Positions 23,711 through 32,415 are shown, counted from the stretch's first letter. The stretch: 64,000 nt of DNA from Alistipes excrementigallinarum (GCA_019112825.1 DXIP01000013.1:62001-126000); one strand, 5' to 3'. Program-made: numbers and translations. The notes: generated from the letters alone by a model not told the origin.

Positions 23711-24583
23711 TCAGAGGATGTTGAGCACCTGCTCCTTGATTTTCTCCAGCTCGTCCTTCATCCGGACGACCAGAATCTGGATGTTCGACTCGTTGGCCTT
23801 CGACCCCATCGTGTTGATTTCGCGCCCCATCTCCTGGGCGATGAAGCCCAGCTTGCGGCCGGGGGCCTCCTCGCCGGCAGCCACCTCGCGGAAGTAGCGG
23901 CAGTGGTTCTCCAGGCGCACCTTCTCCTCGGTGATGTCGAGCTTCTCGAGGTAGTAAATCATCTCCTGCTCCAGGCGGTTGCGGTCCACCTCGACGCCCA
24001 GCTTCGAGAGGTTGTCGAGAATCCGCGCGCGGATGGTCTCCGTACGGGCCTTCTCGAAGGGAACGACCTCCTCGCGGTAGCGCTCGATGAGGTCGACGCG
24101 GCGCAGCAGGTCGGCAATCAGCACGGCACCCTCCTGCACGCGGAAGGCGTCGAGCCGCTCGACGGCATCGGCCGCGGCGGCCATCAGCGCGGCGCTCTCC
24201 TCCTCCGTCACGCGCTCGGCCTCGACCGATACCACGTCGGGCATGCGCATGAGCACGGGCAGCATGGCGTCGTAGTCGGCGTCGATGCCCGAGAAGGCGA
24301 GCGCGTCGTTGAGCTGGCGCAGGTATTCGCGGAAGATTTCGCGGTTGATGTGGGCCGAGGTCTCCACCTGCTGGCTCTCGACGCTCACGAAGAGGTCGAC
24401 CTTGCCGCGCTGGAGCCGCTGCGCGACCAGATTGCGCAGTTCGGTCTCCGACTGGCGGTAGAGCGCCGGCAGTTTGATGTTCAAATCGAGCTGCTTGGAG
24501 TTGAGCGAGCGGAGCTCGACCGTGATTTTCTTGGTTCCGAAAGAGGCTTCGCCCTTGCCGAAGCCCGTCATCGATTTTATCAT
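23711..24583 (-). CDS. yicC: YicC family endoribonuclease-like protein
   Basis: 290 residues. Typical start MIKSMTGFGKGEA and RSLNSKQLDLNIKLP; the C-terminal DUF1732 part reads GRKLGFIAQEMGREINTMGSKANESNIQ...VRMKDELEKIKEQVLNIL. E. coli YicC has been described as a ribonuclease, so RNA processing is a family-level inference. The ATG at 24583 is chosen because homologues begin MIxSMTGFG and a -7 element lies 31 bases upstream. It is first in the yicC-gmk-nadD-ddl-DUF3109 run. Confidence 0.94.
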   Translation of the reverse strand: MIKSMTGFGKGEASFGTKKITVELRSLNSKQLDLNIKLPALYRQSETELRNLVAQRLQRGKVDLFVSVESQQVETSAHINREIFREYLRQLNDALAFSGIDADYDAMLPVLMRMPDVVSVEAERVTEEESAALMAAAADAVERLDAFRVQEGAVLIADLLRRVDLIERYREEVVPFEKARTETIRARILDNLSKLGVEVDRNRLEQEMIYYLEKLDITEEKVRLENHCRYFREVAAGEEAPGRKLGFIAQEMGREINTMGSKANESNIQILVVRMKDELEKIKEQVLNIL

Positions 24584-24613
24584 AGCGAGGTGATGATTGG
24601 TCCTTAATCCCGG

Positions 24614-24621
24614 CAAATTTA
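24614..24621 (-). promoter_or_regulatory. -7 promoter element for yicC operon
   Basis: TAAATTTG on the minus strand. It is divergent from the serC promoter about 90 bases away. Confidence 0.65.
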
Positions 24622-24706
24622 GTAAAAACAATTCAAAAAGGCGCCCTCCGGCCCCGGGCATTGAAATTTATTTGGCAAGAGTTTGGTTTGTCCCGAATAT
24701 TTTATA

Positions 24707-24714
24707 TATATTTG
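24707..24714 (+). promoter_or_regulatory. -7 promoter element for serC
   Basis: TATATTTG with TTTG near 24682-24690 as a -33 element. The transcript would start about 50 bases before the serC ATG. Confidence 0.7.
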
Positions 24715-24769
24715 TGTTAGTCAAGTAACAGTTCGCAATCTAAATGAACTAATTTACATACGGATTATT

Positions 24770-25843
24770 ATGAAAAAGCACAATTTCAACGCCGGACCCT
24801 CCGTCCTTGCGGACGAGGTTATCGAAAATGCTGCCAAGGCCGTCCTCGATTTCAATGGCTCGGGACTCTCCCTGCTCTCGATTTCGCACCGTTCGAAGGA
24901 TTTCGACGCTGTGATGGCGGAGGCCGATGCGCTCTTCCGCGAACTGCTCCACATTCCGGACAACTACAAGATTTTCTACATCGGCGGCGGCGCCAGCACG
25001 ATGTTCTATGAGGTTCCCGCCAACTTCCTGGGCAAGAAGGCCGGCTACGTCAACACGGGCGTCTGGTCGAAGAAGGCCATCAAGGAGGCGAAGCGCTACG
25101 GCGAGGTGGAGATTCTCGCCACGTCGGAGGACCGCAACTTCACCTATATCCCCAAGGGATTCGCCATTCCGAGCGACCTGGACTACCTCCACATCACCTC
25201 GAACAACACCATCTACGGCACGGAGTACCACGAGGACCTCACGTCGCCCGTACCCCTCATCGCCGACATGTCGTCCGACATCCTGTCGCGTCCGGTCGAC
25301 GTGACCAAGTATGCGATGATTTACGGCGGCGCCCAGAAGAACCTGGCTCCCGCCGGCGTGGTCTTCGCCATCATCCGCGAGGACATGCTCGACAAGCAGG
25401 TGCGCGACCTGCCGACGATGGTCAGCTTCCGCACCCACGTCGAGAACAACTCGATGTTCAACACGCCTCCCGTATTCCCGATTTACGTGCTGAAGGAGAC
25501 GCTCAAGTGGCTCAAGTCGATTGGCGGCGTCGAGGAAATCTACCGCCGCAACCAGGAGAAGGCGCAGCTGCTCTACGACGAAATCGACCGCAACCCGCTC
25601 TTCCGCGGCACGGTCGAGAAGCAGGACCGTTCGCTGATGAACATCTGCTTCGTGATGGCCGACGGCTACGAGGAGCTGGCTCCCGAGTTCCTGGAGTACA
25701 CCAAGGCGCACGACATCGTGGGCATCAAGGGCCACCGTCTGGTGGGCGGCTTCCGCGCCTCGTGCTACAACGCCCTCAAGAAGGAGAGCGTCGAGGTGCT
25801 CGTGAAGTGCATGCGCGACTTTGCCGAGAAATACGCCAAATAG
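24770..25843 (+). CDS. serC: Phosphoserine aminotransferase
   Basis: 357 residues from ATG 24770, starting MKKHNFNAGPSVL. Class V aminotransferase fold with the PLP lysine in YGGAQKNLAPAGV near residue 195, SSDILSRPVD just before it, and HRLVGGFRASCYNAL near the C-terminus for substrate binding. It converts 3-phosphohydroxypyruvate to phosphoserine in serine synthesis. The promoter position rules out the longer upstream frame. It is followed by serA after 108 bases. Confidence 0.97.
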   Translation: MKKHNFNAGPSVLADEVIENAAKAVLDFNGSGLSLLSISHRSKDFDAVMAEADALFRELLHIPDNYKIFYIGGGASTMFYEVPANFLGKKAGYVNTGVWSKKAIKEAKRYGEVEILATSEDRNFTYIPKGFAIPSDLDYLHITSNNTIYGTEYHEDLTSPVPLIADMSSDILSRPVDVTKYAMIYGGAQKNLAPAGVVFAIIREDMLDKQVRDLPTMVSFRTHVENNSMFNTPPVFPIYVLKETLKWLKSIGGVEEIYRRNQEKAQLLYDEIDRNPLFRGTVEKQDRSLMNICFVMADGYEELAPEFLEYTKAHDIVGIKGHRLVGGFRASCYNALKKESVEVLVKCMRDFAEKYAK

Positions 25844-25883
25844 CCCGGCATGCCGCTTGTCACACGCATACCGACCGGTTACG

Positions 25884-25910
25884 ACGCCCTCACCGGAGAG
25901 GTGAGGGCGT
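25884..25910 (+). other. Strong hairpin between serC and serA
   Basis: ACGCCCTCACC-GGAGA-GGTGAGGGCGT is a perfect 11-bp stem with a 5-base loop and no T run. It could stabilise the serC message, attenuate serA or act as a processing site; the sequence alone does not decide. Confidence 0.55.
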
Positions 25911-25951
25911 GGGACTGGCGGGAAGTGCTCACAACCGAAATCAGAGAGACC

Positions 25952-26875
25952 ATGAAAGTACTGATAGCAACCGAAAAGCCCTTCGCACAGAAGGCCGTCG
26001 ACGGCATCCGCCGCATCGTCGAAGAGGCCGGCTACGAGCTGGCGCTGCTTGAGAAGTATACCGACAAGGCACAGCTGCTGGAGGCCGTGGCCGATGTCGA
26101 CGCGCTGATTATCCGCAGCGACAAGGTGACCGCCGAGGTCATCGCCGCCGCGCCGCAGCTCAAGATTGTCGTCCGCGCCGGCGCGGGCTACGACAACGTC
26201 GACCTGGCAGCCGCCACCGCACGCGGCATCGTGGTGATGAACACCCCGGGCCAGAACTCGAACGCCGTGGCCGAGCTGGCCATCGCGCTGATGATTTACA
26301 TCTCGCGCAACCGCTTCACCCCCGGCACGGGTCACGAGATTATGGGCAAGACCCTCGGCATCCACGCCTACGGCAATGTCGGCAAGCTGGTGGGCCGCAA
26401 GGGCAAGGCCATGGGCATGGAGGTCATCGCCTACGACCCCTTCATCCAGGAGGACGCCGTATTCGAGGCCGACGGCGTGAAGCGCGTCGGTTCGGTCGAG
26501 GAGCTCTACGCCAAGGCCGACTTCCTCTCGCTGCACATTCCCGCCACGGAGCAGACCCGCGGCTCGATTGGCTACGAGCTGCTGATGTCGATGCCCAAGG
26601 GCGCCACGCTGGTCAACACCGCCCGCAAGGAGGTCATCGACGAGGCCGGCCTCATGCGCGCCCTCGAGGAGCGTGAGGACCTGAAGTACGTCACCGACAT
26701 CGCCGCCGGCATCCAGGCCGAGCTCGACGAGAAGTTCGGCAAGCGCGTCTTCGCAACGCCCAAGAAGATGGGTGCCGAGACCGCCGAGGCGAACCTCAAC
26801 GCCGGACTGGCCGCCGCCCGACAGATTGTCGACTTCTTCAAGACGGGCAACACCCGTTTCCAGGTAAACAAGTAA
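25952..26875 (+). CDS. serA: D-3-phosphoglycerate dehydrogenase, short Bacteroidota type
   Basis: 307 residues from ATG 25952, without the ACT regulatory domain. The N-terminal substrate domain has VRAGAGYDNVDLAAA with the substrate Arg. The nucleotide domain reads LGIHAYGNVGKLVG, where the first Gly of the usual GxGxxG is replaced by Ala. The usual TPHxG catalytic His position reads ATPKKMGAET, i.e. Lys. I recall similar substitutions in Bacteroides SerA-like proteins, so this may be a subfamily trait rather than damage. It should oxidise 3-phosphoglycerate for serine synthesis. An in-frame extension to 25850 exists but crosses the hairpin and is not preferred. Confidence 0.88.
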   Translation: MKVLIATEKPFAQKAVDGIRRIVEEAGYELALLEKYTDKAQLLEAVADVDALIIRSDKVTAEVIAAAPQLKIVVRAGAGYDNVDLAAATARGIVVMNTPGQNSNAVAELAIALMIYISRNRFTPGTGHEIMGKTLGIHAYGNVGKLVGRKGKAMGMEVIAYDPFIQEDAVFEADGVKRVGSVEELYAKADFLSLHIPATEQTRGSIGYELLMSMPKGATLVNTARKEVIDEAGLMRALEEREDLKYVTDIAAGIQAELDEKFGKRVFATPKKMGAETAEANLNAGLAAARQIVDFFKTGNTRFQVNK

Positions 26876-26955
26876 TCCACCGAACACGGCGACACGGAAG
26901 GCGGACGGAGCGCATCCGTCCGTTTTCCGCGCCTGCACCAACCCCAGACAAGACC

Positions 26956-28206
26956 ATGGTACGCATCAAACCTTTCCGCGGCATCCGTCCGCCCAAGGAG
27001 TACGCCGCCGAGGTGGCATCGCGCCCCTACGACGTGCTGAACTCGGTCGAGGCCAAGGCCGAAGCCACCGAGCGCTCGCTGCTCCACATCATCAAACCCG
27101 AAATCGACTTCGACCCCATCGCCGACGAGCATTCGCAGCAGGTCTACGACAAGGCGGTCGAGAACTTCCGCAAGTGGCGCGCCGAGGGCTGGCTCCGTCA
27201 GGACCCCGAGGAGTACTACTATATCTATGCCCAGACGATGGACGGCCGCACGCAGTACGGTCTGGCCATGTGCTGCCACTTCGAGGACTACCTCTCGGGG
27301 GCCATCAAGAAGCACGAGCTCACCCGCACCGACAAGGAGGAGGACCGCATGATTCACGTCCGCAACCAGAAGGCCAACATCGAGCCGGTCTTCTTCGCCT
27401 ATCCCGACAATGCCGAAATCAACGAGATTGTGGCCGACGTGGTGAAGAACAACCCGCCCGAGTACGACTTCACGGCCGAGGACGGCTTCGGCCACCACTT
27501 CTGGGTCATCCGCGACCGCAAGACGATTGACCGCATCACCGAAATCTTCGCCGGCATCCCGGCCCTCTACGTGGCCGACGGACACCACCGTACGGCTGCC
27601 GCCGCACGCGTGGGCGCCGAGTTCAGGGCCAAGAACCCCCACCATACGGGCAACGAGGAGTACTGCTACTTCCTGGCCGTCACCTTCCCGGCCAACCAGC
27701 TGCGCATCATCGACTACAACCGCGTGGTGAAGGACCTCAACGGCATGACCCCCGAGGAGCTGCTCAAGCGTCTGGAGGAGAACTTCGTGGTCGAGGACAA
27801 GGGCACGGAGACCTACCACCCGACGGGGCTGCACAACTTCTCGATGTATCTGGCCGGCCACTGGTACAGCCTCACGGCCAAGAAGGGCACCTACGACGAC
27901 AACGACCCCATCGGCGTGCTGGACGTGACGGTGCTCTCGAATCTGGTGCTGGACCGTCTGCTGGGCATCAAGGACCTGCGCACCTCGAAGCGGATTGACT
28001 TCGTGGGAGGCATCCGCGGCCTGGGCGAGCTGAAGCGCCGCGTCGACAGCGGCGAGATGGCCGTGGCCTTCGCGCTCTACCCCGTCTCGATGCAGCAGCT
28101 CATCAACATCGCCGACACGGGCAACATCATGCCTCCGAAGACGACGTGGTTCGAGCCCAAGCTGCGCTCGGGCGTGGTGATCCACTCCTTCGCCGAGGGC
28201 GACTGA
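26956..28206 (+). CDS. DUF1015 family protein
   Basis: 416 residues, cytosolic. Family features seen: the start IKPFRGIRPPKEYAAEVASRPYDVL, the HELTRTDKEEDRMIHVRNQKANIEPVF stretch, YVADGHHRTAAA near residue 205 and the ending FALYPVSMQQLINIADTGNIMPPKTTWFEPKLRSGVVIH. DUF1015 is distantly ParB/SerK-like, and the DGHHR motif resembles that superfamily; a kinase-like activity on serine or a related compound is inference. Position directly after serC-serA, also seen in other phyla, supports a role in serine metabolism. A terminator follows. Confidence 0.88.
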   Translation: MVRIKPFRGIRPPKEYAAEVASRPYDVLNSVEAKAEATERSLLHIIKPEIDFDPIADEHSQQVYDKAVENFRKWRAEGWLRQDPEEYYYIYAQTMDGRTQYGLAMCCHFEDYLSGAIKKHELTRTDKEEDRMIHVRNQKANIEPVFFAYPDNAEINEIVADVVKNNPPEYDFTAEDGFGHHFWVIRDRKTIDRITEIFAGIPALYVADGHHRTAAAARVGAEFRAKNPHHTGNEEYCYFLAVTFPANQLRIIDYNRVVKDLNGMTPEELLKRLEENFVVEDKGTETYHPTGLHNFSMYLAGHWYSLTAKKGTYDDNDPIGVLDVTVLSNLVLDRLLGIKDLRTSKRIDFVGGIRGLGELKRRVDSGEMAVAFALYPVSMQQLINIADTGNIMPPKTTWFEPKLRSGVVIHSFAEGD

Positions 28207-28252
28207 CAACCTCGACACACCTCCGCGCATCCGTGCGGGAGGGACAAACCGG

Positions 28253-28285
28253 AAACGGAGAGCGGCGCGCCGCTCTCCGTTTTTC
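28253..28285 (+). terminator. Terminator of serC-serA-DUF1015
   Basis: AAACGGAGAGCGGCGC pairs with GCCGCTCTCCGTTTTT in an almost continuous stem ending in T5. Confidence 0.9.
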
Positions 28286-28294
28286 GTGGAGGCC

Positions 28295-28555
28295 GGGGGG
28301 GGGGGAAGGGGCGTGCGCCAGACGGGCTCCGGCAAAAGCGGGAGCCGACAAACACCGGAACATGCAAACGCCGGAACAGACAAGAGCGGAGCACGCGAAA
28401 CCCGGAAGCCGACAAATGCGGAGCACGCAAACGCCGGGAGCACGCAAACGCCGGAACAGACAAGAGCGAAGCATGCGAAACCCGGGAGCAGACAAACGCC
28501 GGAGCGGACAAACGCCGGGAGCATGCAAACGCCGGGAGCATGCAGGAATTGCGGC
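28295..28555. repeat. G11 tract and degenerate 15-17-bp repeats
   Basis: A run of 11 G (28295-28305) is followed by units such as GCAAACGCCGGGAGCAT and GACAAGAGCGGAGCACGC. The repeats are purine-rich on the top strand and share GACAAACGCCGG with the array at 18.9 kb. Frames through it read as five-residue repeats on both strands. No gene is supported. Confidence 0.8.
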
Positions 28556-28602
28556 GCCGGCAAAAAATCGCGGCAAAAAGTTGGCGGTCCGCCCCTTTTT
28601 CG

Positions 28603-28610
28603 TATCTTTG
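28603..28610 (+). promoter_or_regulatory. -7 promoter element for DUF805 gene
   Basis: TATCTTTG with TTG near 28581 at the proper distance upstream. Confidence 0.7.
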
Positions 28611-28645
28611 TTTACAGAACAAACCAACAAAAAATTCTTCAGCCT

Positions 28646-29131
28646 ATGAAATGGTTCATCCTCTGCCTGCGCAACTACGTGAACTTCAGCGGCCGCGCAC
28701 GCCGCAAGGAGTACTGGTTCTTCGTGCTCTTCACCTTCATCTTCTCGATTGTGGCCCGACTGCTCGACCTGCTCATCTTCGGCCCGAGCGGCATGCTCAT
28801 CTCGGGTCTGTTCGGTCTTGCCATGCTGCTGCCGCAGCTCGCCGCCCTGGTCCGCCGCCTGCACGACACGAACCGTTCGGGCAAGTGGGTGCTGGGATAC
28901 TACCTCCTCACGATTCTGTGGACGGGAATTCTCATCGTCTGGGGCATGAAGTACTTCGTCGCCGCCATGCAGGGCACGGCAGGTATGCCCGTCGGATTCT
29001 CGATTTTCGCCATCGTGGGCGTTCTTGCCATCCTGGCCTACGCCATCGTGCTGCTCGTATGGAGCTGCCTGCCGGGAACGAAGGGCGAAAACCGCTACGG
29101 TGCCGACCCCAAGGCCGGGGAGATGGCTTGA
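28646..29131 (+). CDS. DUF805 family membrane protein
   Basis: 161 residues from ATG 28646. It begins with the family signature FILCLRNYVNFSGRARRKEYWFFVLF, then four hydrophobic helices and ALVRRLHDTNRSGKW, the other typical motif, with LPGTKGENRYGADP at the end. Inner-membrane protein of unknown function, widespread in bacteria. Its promoter at 28603 and terminator at 29159 make it monocistronic. Confidence 0.92.
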   Translation: MKWFILCLRNYVNFSGRARRKEYWFFVLFTFIFSIVARLLDLLIFGPSGMLISGLFGLAMLLPQLAALVRRLHDTNRSGKWVLGYYLLTILWTGILIVWGMKYFVAAMQGTAGMPVGFSIFAIVGVLAILAYAIVLLVWSCLPGTKGENRYGADPKAGEMA

Positions 29132-29158
29132 ATCTGACCCCGCGGATATATCCAAAAG

Positions 29159-29198
29159 ACGGGAAGTTCGGGACAAAACCGGAACTTCCCGTTTTTAT
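29159..29198 (+). terminator. Terminator of DUF805 gene
   Basis: ACGGGAAGTTC pairs with GAACTTCCCGT and is followed by TTTTATTTG. Confidence 0.85.
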
Positions 29199-29255
29199 TT
29201 GTCATTTTTTCGCGAAGAAATATTGCGAACGATTAGCGGGAACGGGAAATTTTTG

Positions 29256-29263
29256 TATATTTG
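29256..29263 (+). promoter_or_regulatory. -7 promoter element for the 2-oxoacid oxidoreductase operon
   Basis: TATATTTG, about 104 bases before the ferredoxin-subunit ATG at 29368. The leader between is non-coding. Confidence 0.65.
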
Positions 29264-29367
29264 TAAGGAGCCTTCTCGTGTTCGGGCCTGCTGCGGGACC
29301 TACCCCCCTCACCGAACTGCGGCGAAAGGTTGCTTCGCAACACAACTAACTTACAATAGAACGGCTT

Positions 29368-29595
29368 ATGGCTAAAATCAAAGGAACTATCGTTGTCGAT
29401 AAGGAACGATGCAAGGGATGCGGCGTCTGCGTGGCCTCGTGTCCGTGCGACGTGCTCAAACTATCGGCGGAAGTTAACGGGAAGGGTTATCCCGTGGCTA
29501 TGATGGCGAATCCCGACGCCTGCATCGGCTGCGCGTCGTGTGCGGTTATCTGCCCGGACAGCGTCATCACGGTTTATCGTCAAAAATTCGAATAG
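29368..29595 (+). CDS. 2-oxoacid:ferredoxin oxidoreductase, 4Fe-4S (delta) subunit
   Basis: 75 residues with two classical 4Fe-4S motifs: CKGCGVCVASCPCDVL (residues 12-27) and CIGCASCAVICPDSV. It passes electrons from the thiamine-diphosphate subunits to external ferredoxin. The next gene starts three bases after its stop. The four-gene order delta-alpha-beta-gamma is typical for Bacteroidota KOR/VOR enzymes; the substrate (2-oxoglutarate or branched-chain 2-oxoacids) cannot be decided from sequence alone. Confidence 0.93.
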   Translation: MAKIKGTIVVDKERCKGCGVCVASCPCDVLKLSAEVNGKGYPVAMMANPDACIGCASCAVICPDSVITVYRQKFE

Positions 29596-29598
29596 GCT

Positions 29599-30693
29599 AT
29601 GGCAGAAAAAGAGGTAAAACTGATGAAAGGCAACGAGGTAATCGCCCATGCTGCGATACGCTACGGTTGCGACGGATATTTCGGCTACCCCATCACCCCG
29701 CAGTCGGAGGTCATGGAGACGCTCATGGAGCTCAAGCCGTGGGAGACCACCGGCATGGTCGTGCTGCAGGCCGAATCCGAAATCTCTTCAATCAACATGG
29801 TATACGGCGGCGCATCGACCGGCAAGCGGGTGATGACCTCGTCGTCGAGCCCCGGCATCAGCCTGATGTCGGAGGGTCTGAGCTATCTGGCGGGCGCCGA
29901 GCTGCCCTGCCTGGTGGTCAACTGCCAGCGCGGCGGCCCGGGTCTGGGTACGATTCAGCCTTCGCAGGGCGACTACTTCCAGGCCTGCAAGGGCGGCGGC
30001 CACGGTGACTTCCACCTGATTGTCTTCGCCCCCAACTCGGTGCAGGAGATGCACGACCATGTGGCCGAGGCCTTCGACCTGGCCTTCAAGTACCGCAACC
30101 CGGCGATGATTCTCGCCGACGGCGCCATCGGTCAGATGATGGAGAAGGTGGTGCTCGCACCGCAGCGTCCGCGCCGCACCAACGAGGAGATTGCCGCCGA
30201 ATGCCGGACGTGGGCAGCCTACGGCAAGCCCGCCGACCGCGAGCGCAACGTCGTCACCTCGCTCGAGCTGCAGTCCGAAAAGATGGAGGTCATCAACCAG
30301 CGGCTGCAGGCCAAGTACAAGGCGCTCGAGGAGAACGAGGTGCGCTACGAGGCCATCGATTGCGACGATGCGGAGTATGTCATCGTGGCATTCGGCTCGT
30401 CGGCCCGCATCTGCTCGGCCACGGTCGAGATGGCGCGCGCCGAGGGTCTGAAGGTCGGCCTGCTGCGCCCCATCACGCTCTATCCCTTCCCCACGCGTCA
30501 GATTGCCGAGCTGGCCGAGCGCGGCGTGAAGGGCTTCCTCTCGGCCGAGCTCAACGCCGGCCAGATGGTTCAGGACGTTCGGCTGGCCGTCAACGGCAAG
30601 GCTCCCGTGGAGCACTATGGACGCCAAGGCGGCATGATGTTCGCGCCCGACGAGGTGCTCGAGGCGCTCAAGGAAAAACTGATTAAAAAGTAA
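29599..30693 (+). CDS. 2-oxoacid:ferredoxin oxidoreductase alpha subunit (KorA/VorB type)
   Basis: 364 residues. N-terminal pyrimidine-binding domain with LMKGNEVIAHAAIRYGCDGYFGYPITPQSEVME, SEISSINMVYGGASTGKRVMTSSSSPG and NCQRGGPGLGTIQPSQGDY. Domain II near the C-terminus reads YVIVAFGSSARICSATVEMARAEGLKVGLLRPITLYPFP. With the beta subunit it decarboxylates a 2-oxoacid to its acyl-CoA, reducing ferredoxin. It begins directly after the delta subunit and ends 5 bases before beta. Confidence 0.93.
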   Translation: MAEKEVKLMKGNEVIAHAAIRYGCDGYFGYPITPQSEVMETLMELKPWETTGMVVLQAESEISSINMVYGGASTGKRVMTSSSSPGISLMSEGLSYLAGAELPCLVVNCQRGGPGLGTIQPSQGDYFQACKGGGHGDFHLIVFAPNSVQEMHDHVAEAFDLAFKYRNPAMILADGAIGQMMEKVVLAPQRPRRTNEEIAAECRTWAAYGKPADRERNVVTSLELQSEKMEVINQRLQAKYKALEENEVRYEAIDCDDAEYVIVAFGSSARICSATVEMARAEGLKVGLLRPITLYPFPTRQIAELAERGVKGFLSAELNAGQMVQDVRLAVNGKAPVEHYGRQGGMMFAPDEVLEALKEKLIKK

Positions 30694-30698
30694 AGACG

Positions 30699-31460
30699 AT
30701 GGCAGAGGTTGAAATCAAACAGGAGAATCTGGTTTATTCGAAACCGAAACTCATCACCAATAATGTCATGCACTACTGCCCGGGCTGCAGCCACGGCACG
30801 GTGCACAAACTCGTCGCCGAGGTCATCGACGAGCTGGGCCTTGCCGAGAAGGCCGTGGGCATCTCGCCCGTAGGCTGCTCGGTATTCGCCTACAACTACA
30901 TCGACATCGACTGGATTGAGGCGGCACACGGACGTGCGCTGGCCGTTGCGACGGCTGTCAAGCGGCTCCACCCCGAGAACATGGTCTTCACGTACCAGGG
31001 CGACGGCGACCTGTCGGCCATCGGTACGGCGGAGTCGATTCACGCGGCGGCCCGCGGCGAGAACGTGGTTGCCATCTACATCAACAACGCCATCTACGGC
31101 ATGACGGGCGGCCAGATGGCCCCGACGACGCTGCTGGGCATGAAGACGGCGACGACGCCCTACGGACGCGACGCCCATCTGAACGGCTATCCCTACAAGA
31201 TTGCCGAGATGATGGCCCATCTGGACGGCGCCACCTACATCACGCGCCAGAGCGTCCACAAGCCGGCCAACGTGCGCAAGTGCAAGGCTGCCATCAAGAA
31301 GGCCTTCCAGCGCTCGATGGAGGGCAAGGGCTTCTCGCTGGTTGAGGTCGTTTCGACCTGCAACAGCGGCTGGAAACTCTCGCCGGTGGCTTCGAACGAG
31401 TGGCTCGAGCAGAACATGCTGCCCTTCTACCCCCTGGGCGATATCAAGGAGGTAAAATAA
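30699..31460 (+). CDS. 2-oxoacid:ferredoxin oxidoreductase beta subunit (TPP-binding)
   Basis: 253 residues. Thiamine diphosphate binding motif GDGD...N reads YQGDGDLSAIGTAESIHAAARGENVVAIYINNAIYGMTGGQMAPTT around residues 100-150. CPGCSHGTVHKLVAEVIDELG stands at the start, with an additional SPVGCSVFAYN. It is the catalytic partner of the alpha subunit in the cytosol. Encoded in tight operon order. Confidence 0.94.
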   Translation: MAEVEIKQENLVYSKPKLITNNVMHYCPGCSHGTVHKLVAEVIDELGLAEKAVGISPVGCSVFAYNYIDIDWIEAAHGRALAVATAVKRLHPENMVFTYQGDGDLSAIGTAESIHAAARGENVVAIYINNAIYGMTGGQMAPTTLLGMKTATTPYGRDAHLNGYPYKIAEMMAHLDGATYITRQSVHKPANVRKCKAAIKKAFQRSMEGKGFSLVEVVSTCNSGWKLSPVASNEWLEQNMLPFYPLGDIKEVK

Positions 31461-31473
31461 GAGAGGACGAACT

Positions 31474-32019
31474 ATGAAAGAGACGTTAATTATCGCAGGT
31501 TTCGGAGGACAGGGAGTCCTCTCGATGGGAAAGATACTCGCCTACTCGGGCGTCATGCAGGATTACGAGGTGACGTGGATGCCCTCCTACGGCCCCGAGA
31601 TGCGCGGCGGTACGGCCAACGTGACGGTGATTCTTTCGGACAAGAAAATCTCGTCGCCCATCGCCCATGAGTTCGACACGGCCATCATCCTCAACCAGCA
31701 GTCGATGGAGAAGTTCGAGCCGCTGGTCAAGCCGGGCGGCATCCTGATTTACGACACGAACGGCATCACGCGCCATCCCGTGCGCAAGGACATCGAGGTC
31801 TATACGATTGACGCCACGGCCGAGTGCGCCCGCATGGGTCAGGCCAAGCTCTTCAACACGATGATTCTGGGCGGTTACCTCAAGGTTCGCCCCATCGTCA
31901 AGATGGAGAACGTGATGGTCGGACTGAAGAAGTCGCTGCCCGAGCGTGCGTGGAAGATGCTTCCGCAGAACGAGGAGGCGATTCACCACGGCGGCGAGAT
32001 TATCCGCAAGCGCGAGTAA
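31474..32019 (+). CDS. 2-oxoacid:ferredoxin oxidoreductase gamma subunit
   Basis: 181 residues. Gamma-type fold with IIAGFGGQGVLSMGKILAYSGV at the N-terminus, WMPSYGPEMRGGTANVTVILSDKKI and the end ERAWKMLPQNEEAIHHGGEIIRKRE. It completes the four-subunit enzyme and probably helps bind CoA. Last gene of the operon, with a terminator 23 bases later. Confidence 0.94.
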   Translation: MKETLIIAGFGGQGVLSMGKILAYSGVMQDYEVTWMPSYGPEMRGGTANVTVILSDKKISSPIAHEFDTAIILNQQSMEKFEPLVKPGGILIYDTNGITRHPVRKDIEVYTIDATAECARMGQAKLFNTMILGGYLKVRPIVKMENVMVGLKKSLPERAWKMLPQNEEAIHHGGEIIRKRE

Positions 32020-32041
32020 GACGCGCCGCTGCAATGCATGC

Positions 32042-32078
32042 AAAATCGGGAGGTTCCTCTGGGGAACCTCCCGATTTT
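32042..32078 (+). terminator. Terminator of 2-oxoacid oxidoreductase operon
   Basis: AAAATCGGGAGGTTC pairs with GAACCTCCCGATTTT and is followed by CTTTTC. Confidence 0.9.
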
Positions 32079-32149
32079 CTTTTCATCCCTGCGGCTTGCA
32101 GAAGCCGGAAGGACCTGCCCCGAAGTGCGGGGGAGGGAGACAGGGCGCG

Positions 32150-32415
32150 GAACGCGGGCTACCGTCTGCGGAACGCAGAAGACGGGGGCACGGGCACGGG
32201 GCGCAGGAGACGCGGGTGCGGGGCCACGGGCACAGAGCGCAGGGCAGCGGGGCCGCGGGTGCGGGTGCGGGACGCGGAACACGGAACACGGAAGACGCGG
32301 GCGTGGGGCGCGGGACGCAAAACGCGGAACGCGGAACACGTAAAACGTGGACGCGGGCACGGGCACGGGGCGCGGGAGACGGGGCACAGGAGACGGGGCA
32401 CAAGCCCCCGTGCAT
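32150..32415. repeat. Degenerate G-rich 6-10-bp repeats
   Basis: ACGGGCACGGGGCGC, GCGGGTGCGGG and ACGCGGAACACGG variants alternate over about 260 bases; GGG occurs every few bases. It separates the oxidoreductase operon from the convergent plug-domain gene. The remaining bases to 32506 have no gene. Confidence 0.75.

Noticed and set aside
25850..25951. 34-residue N-terminal extension of SerA
   Set aside because: It spans the perfect hairpin, and SerA homologues begin at MKVLIATE-type sequence.
26572..28563. 663-codon frame opposite serA and DUF1015
   Set aside because: Antisense of two real genes and of an intergenic array; no independent support.
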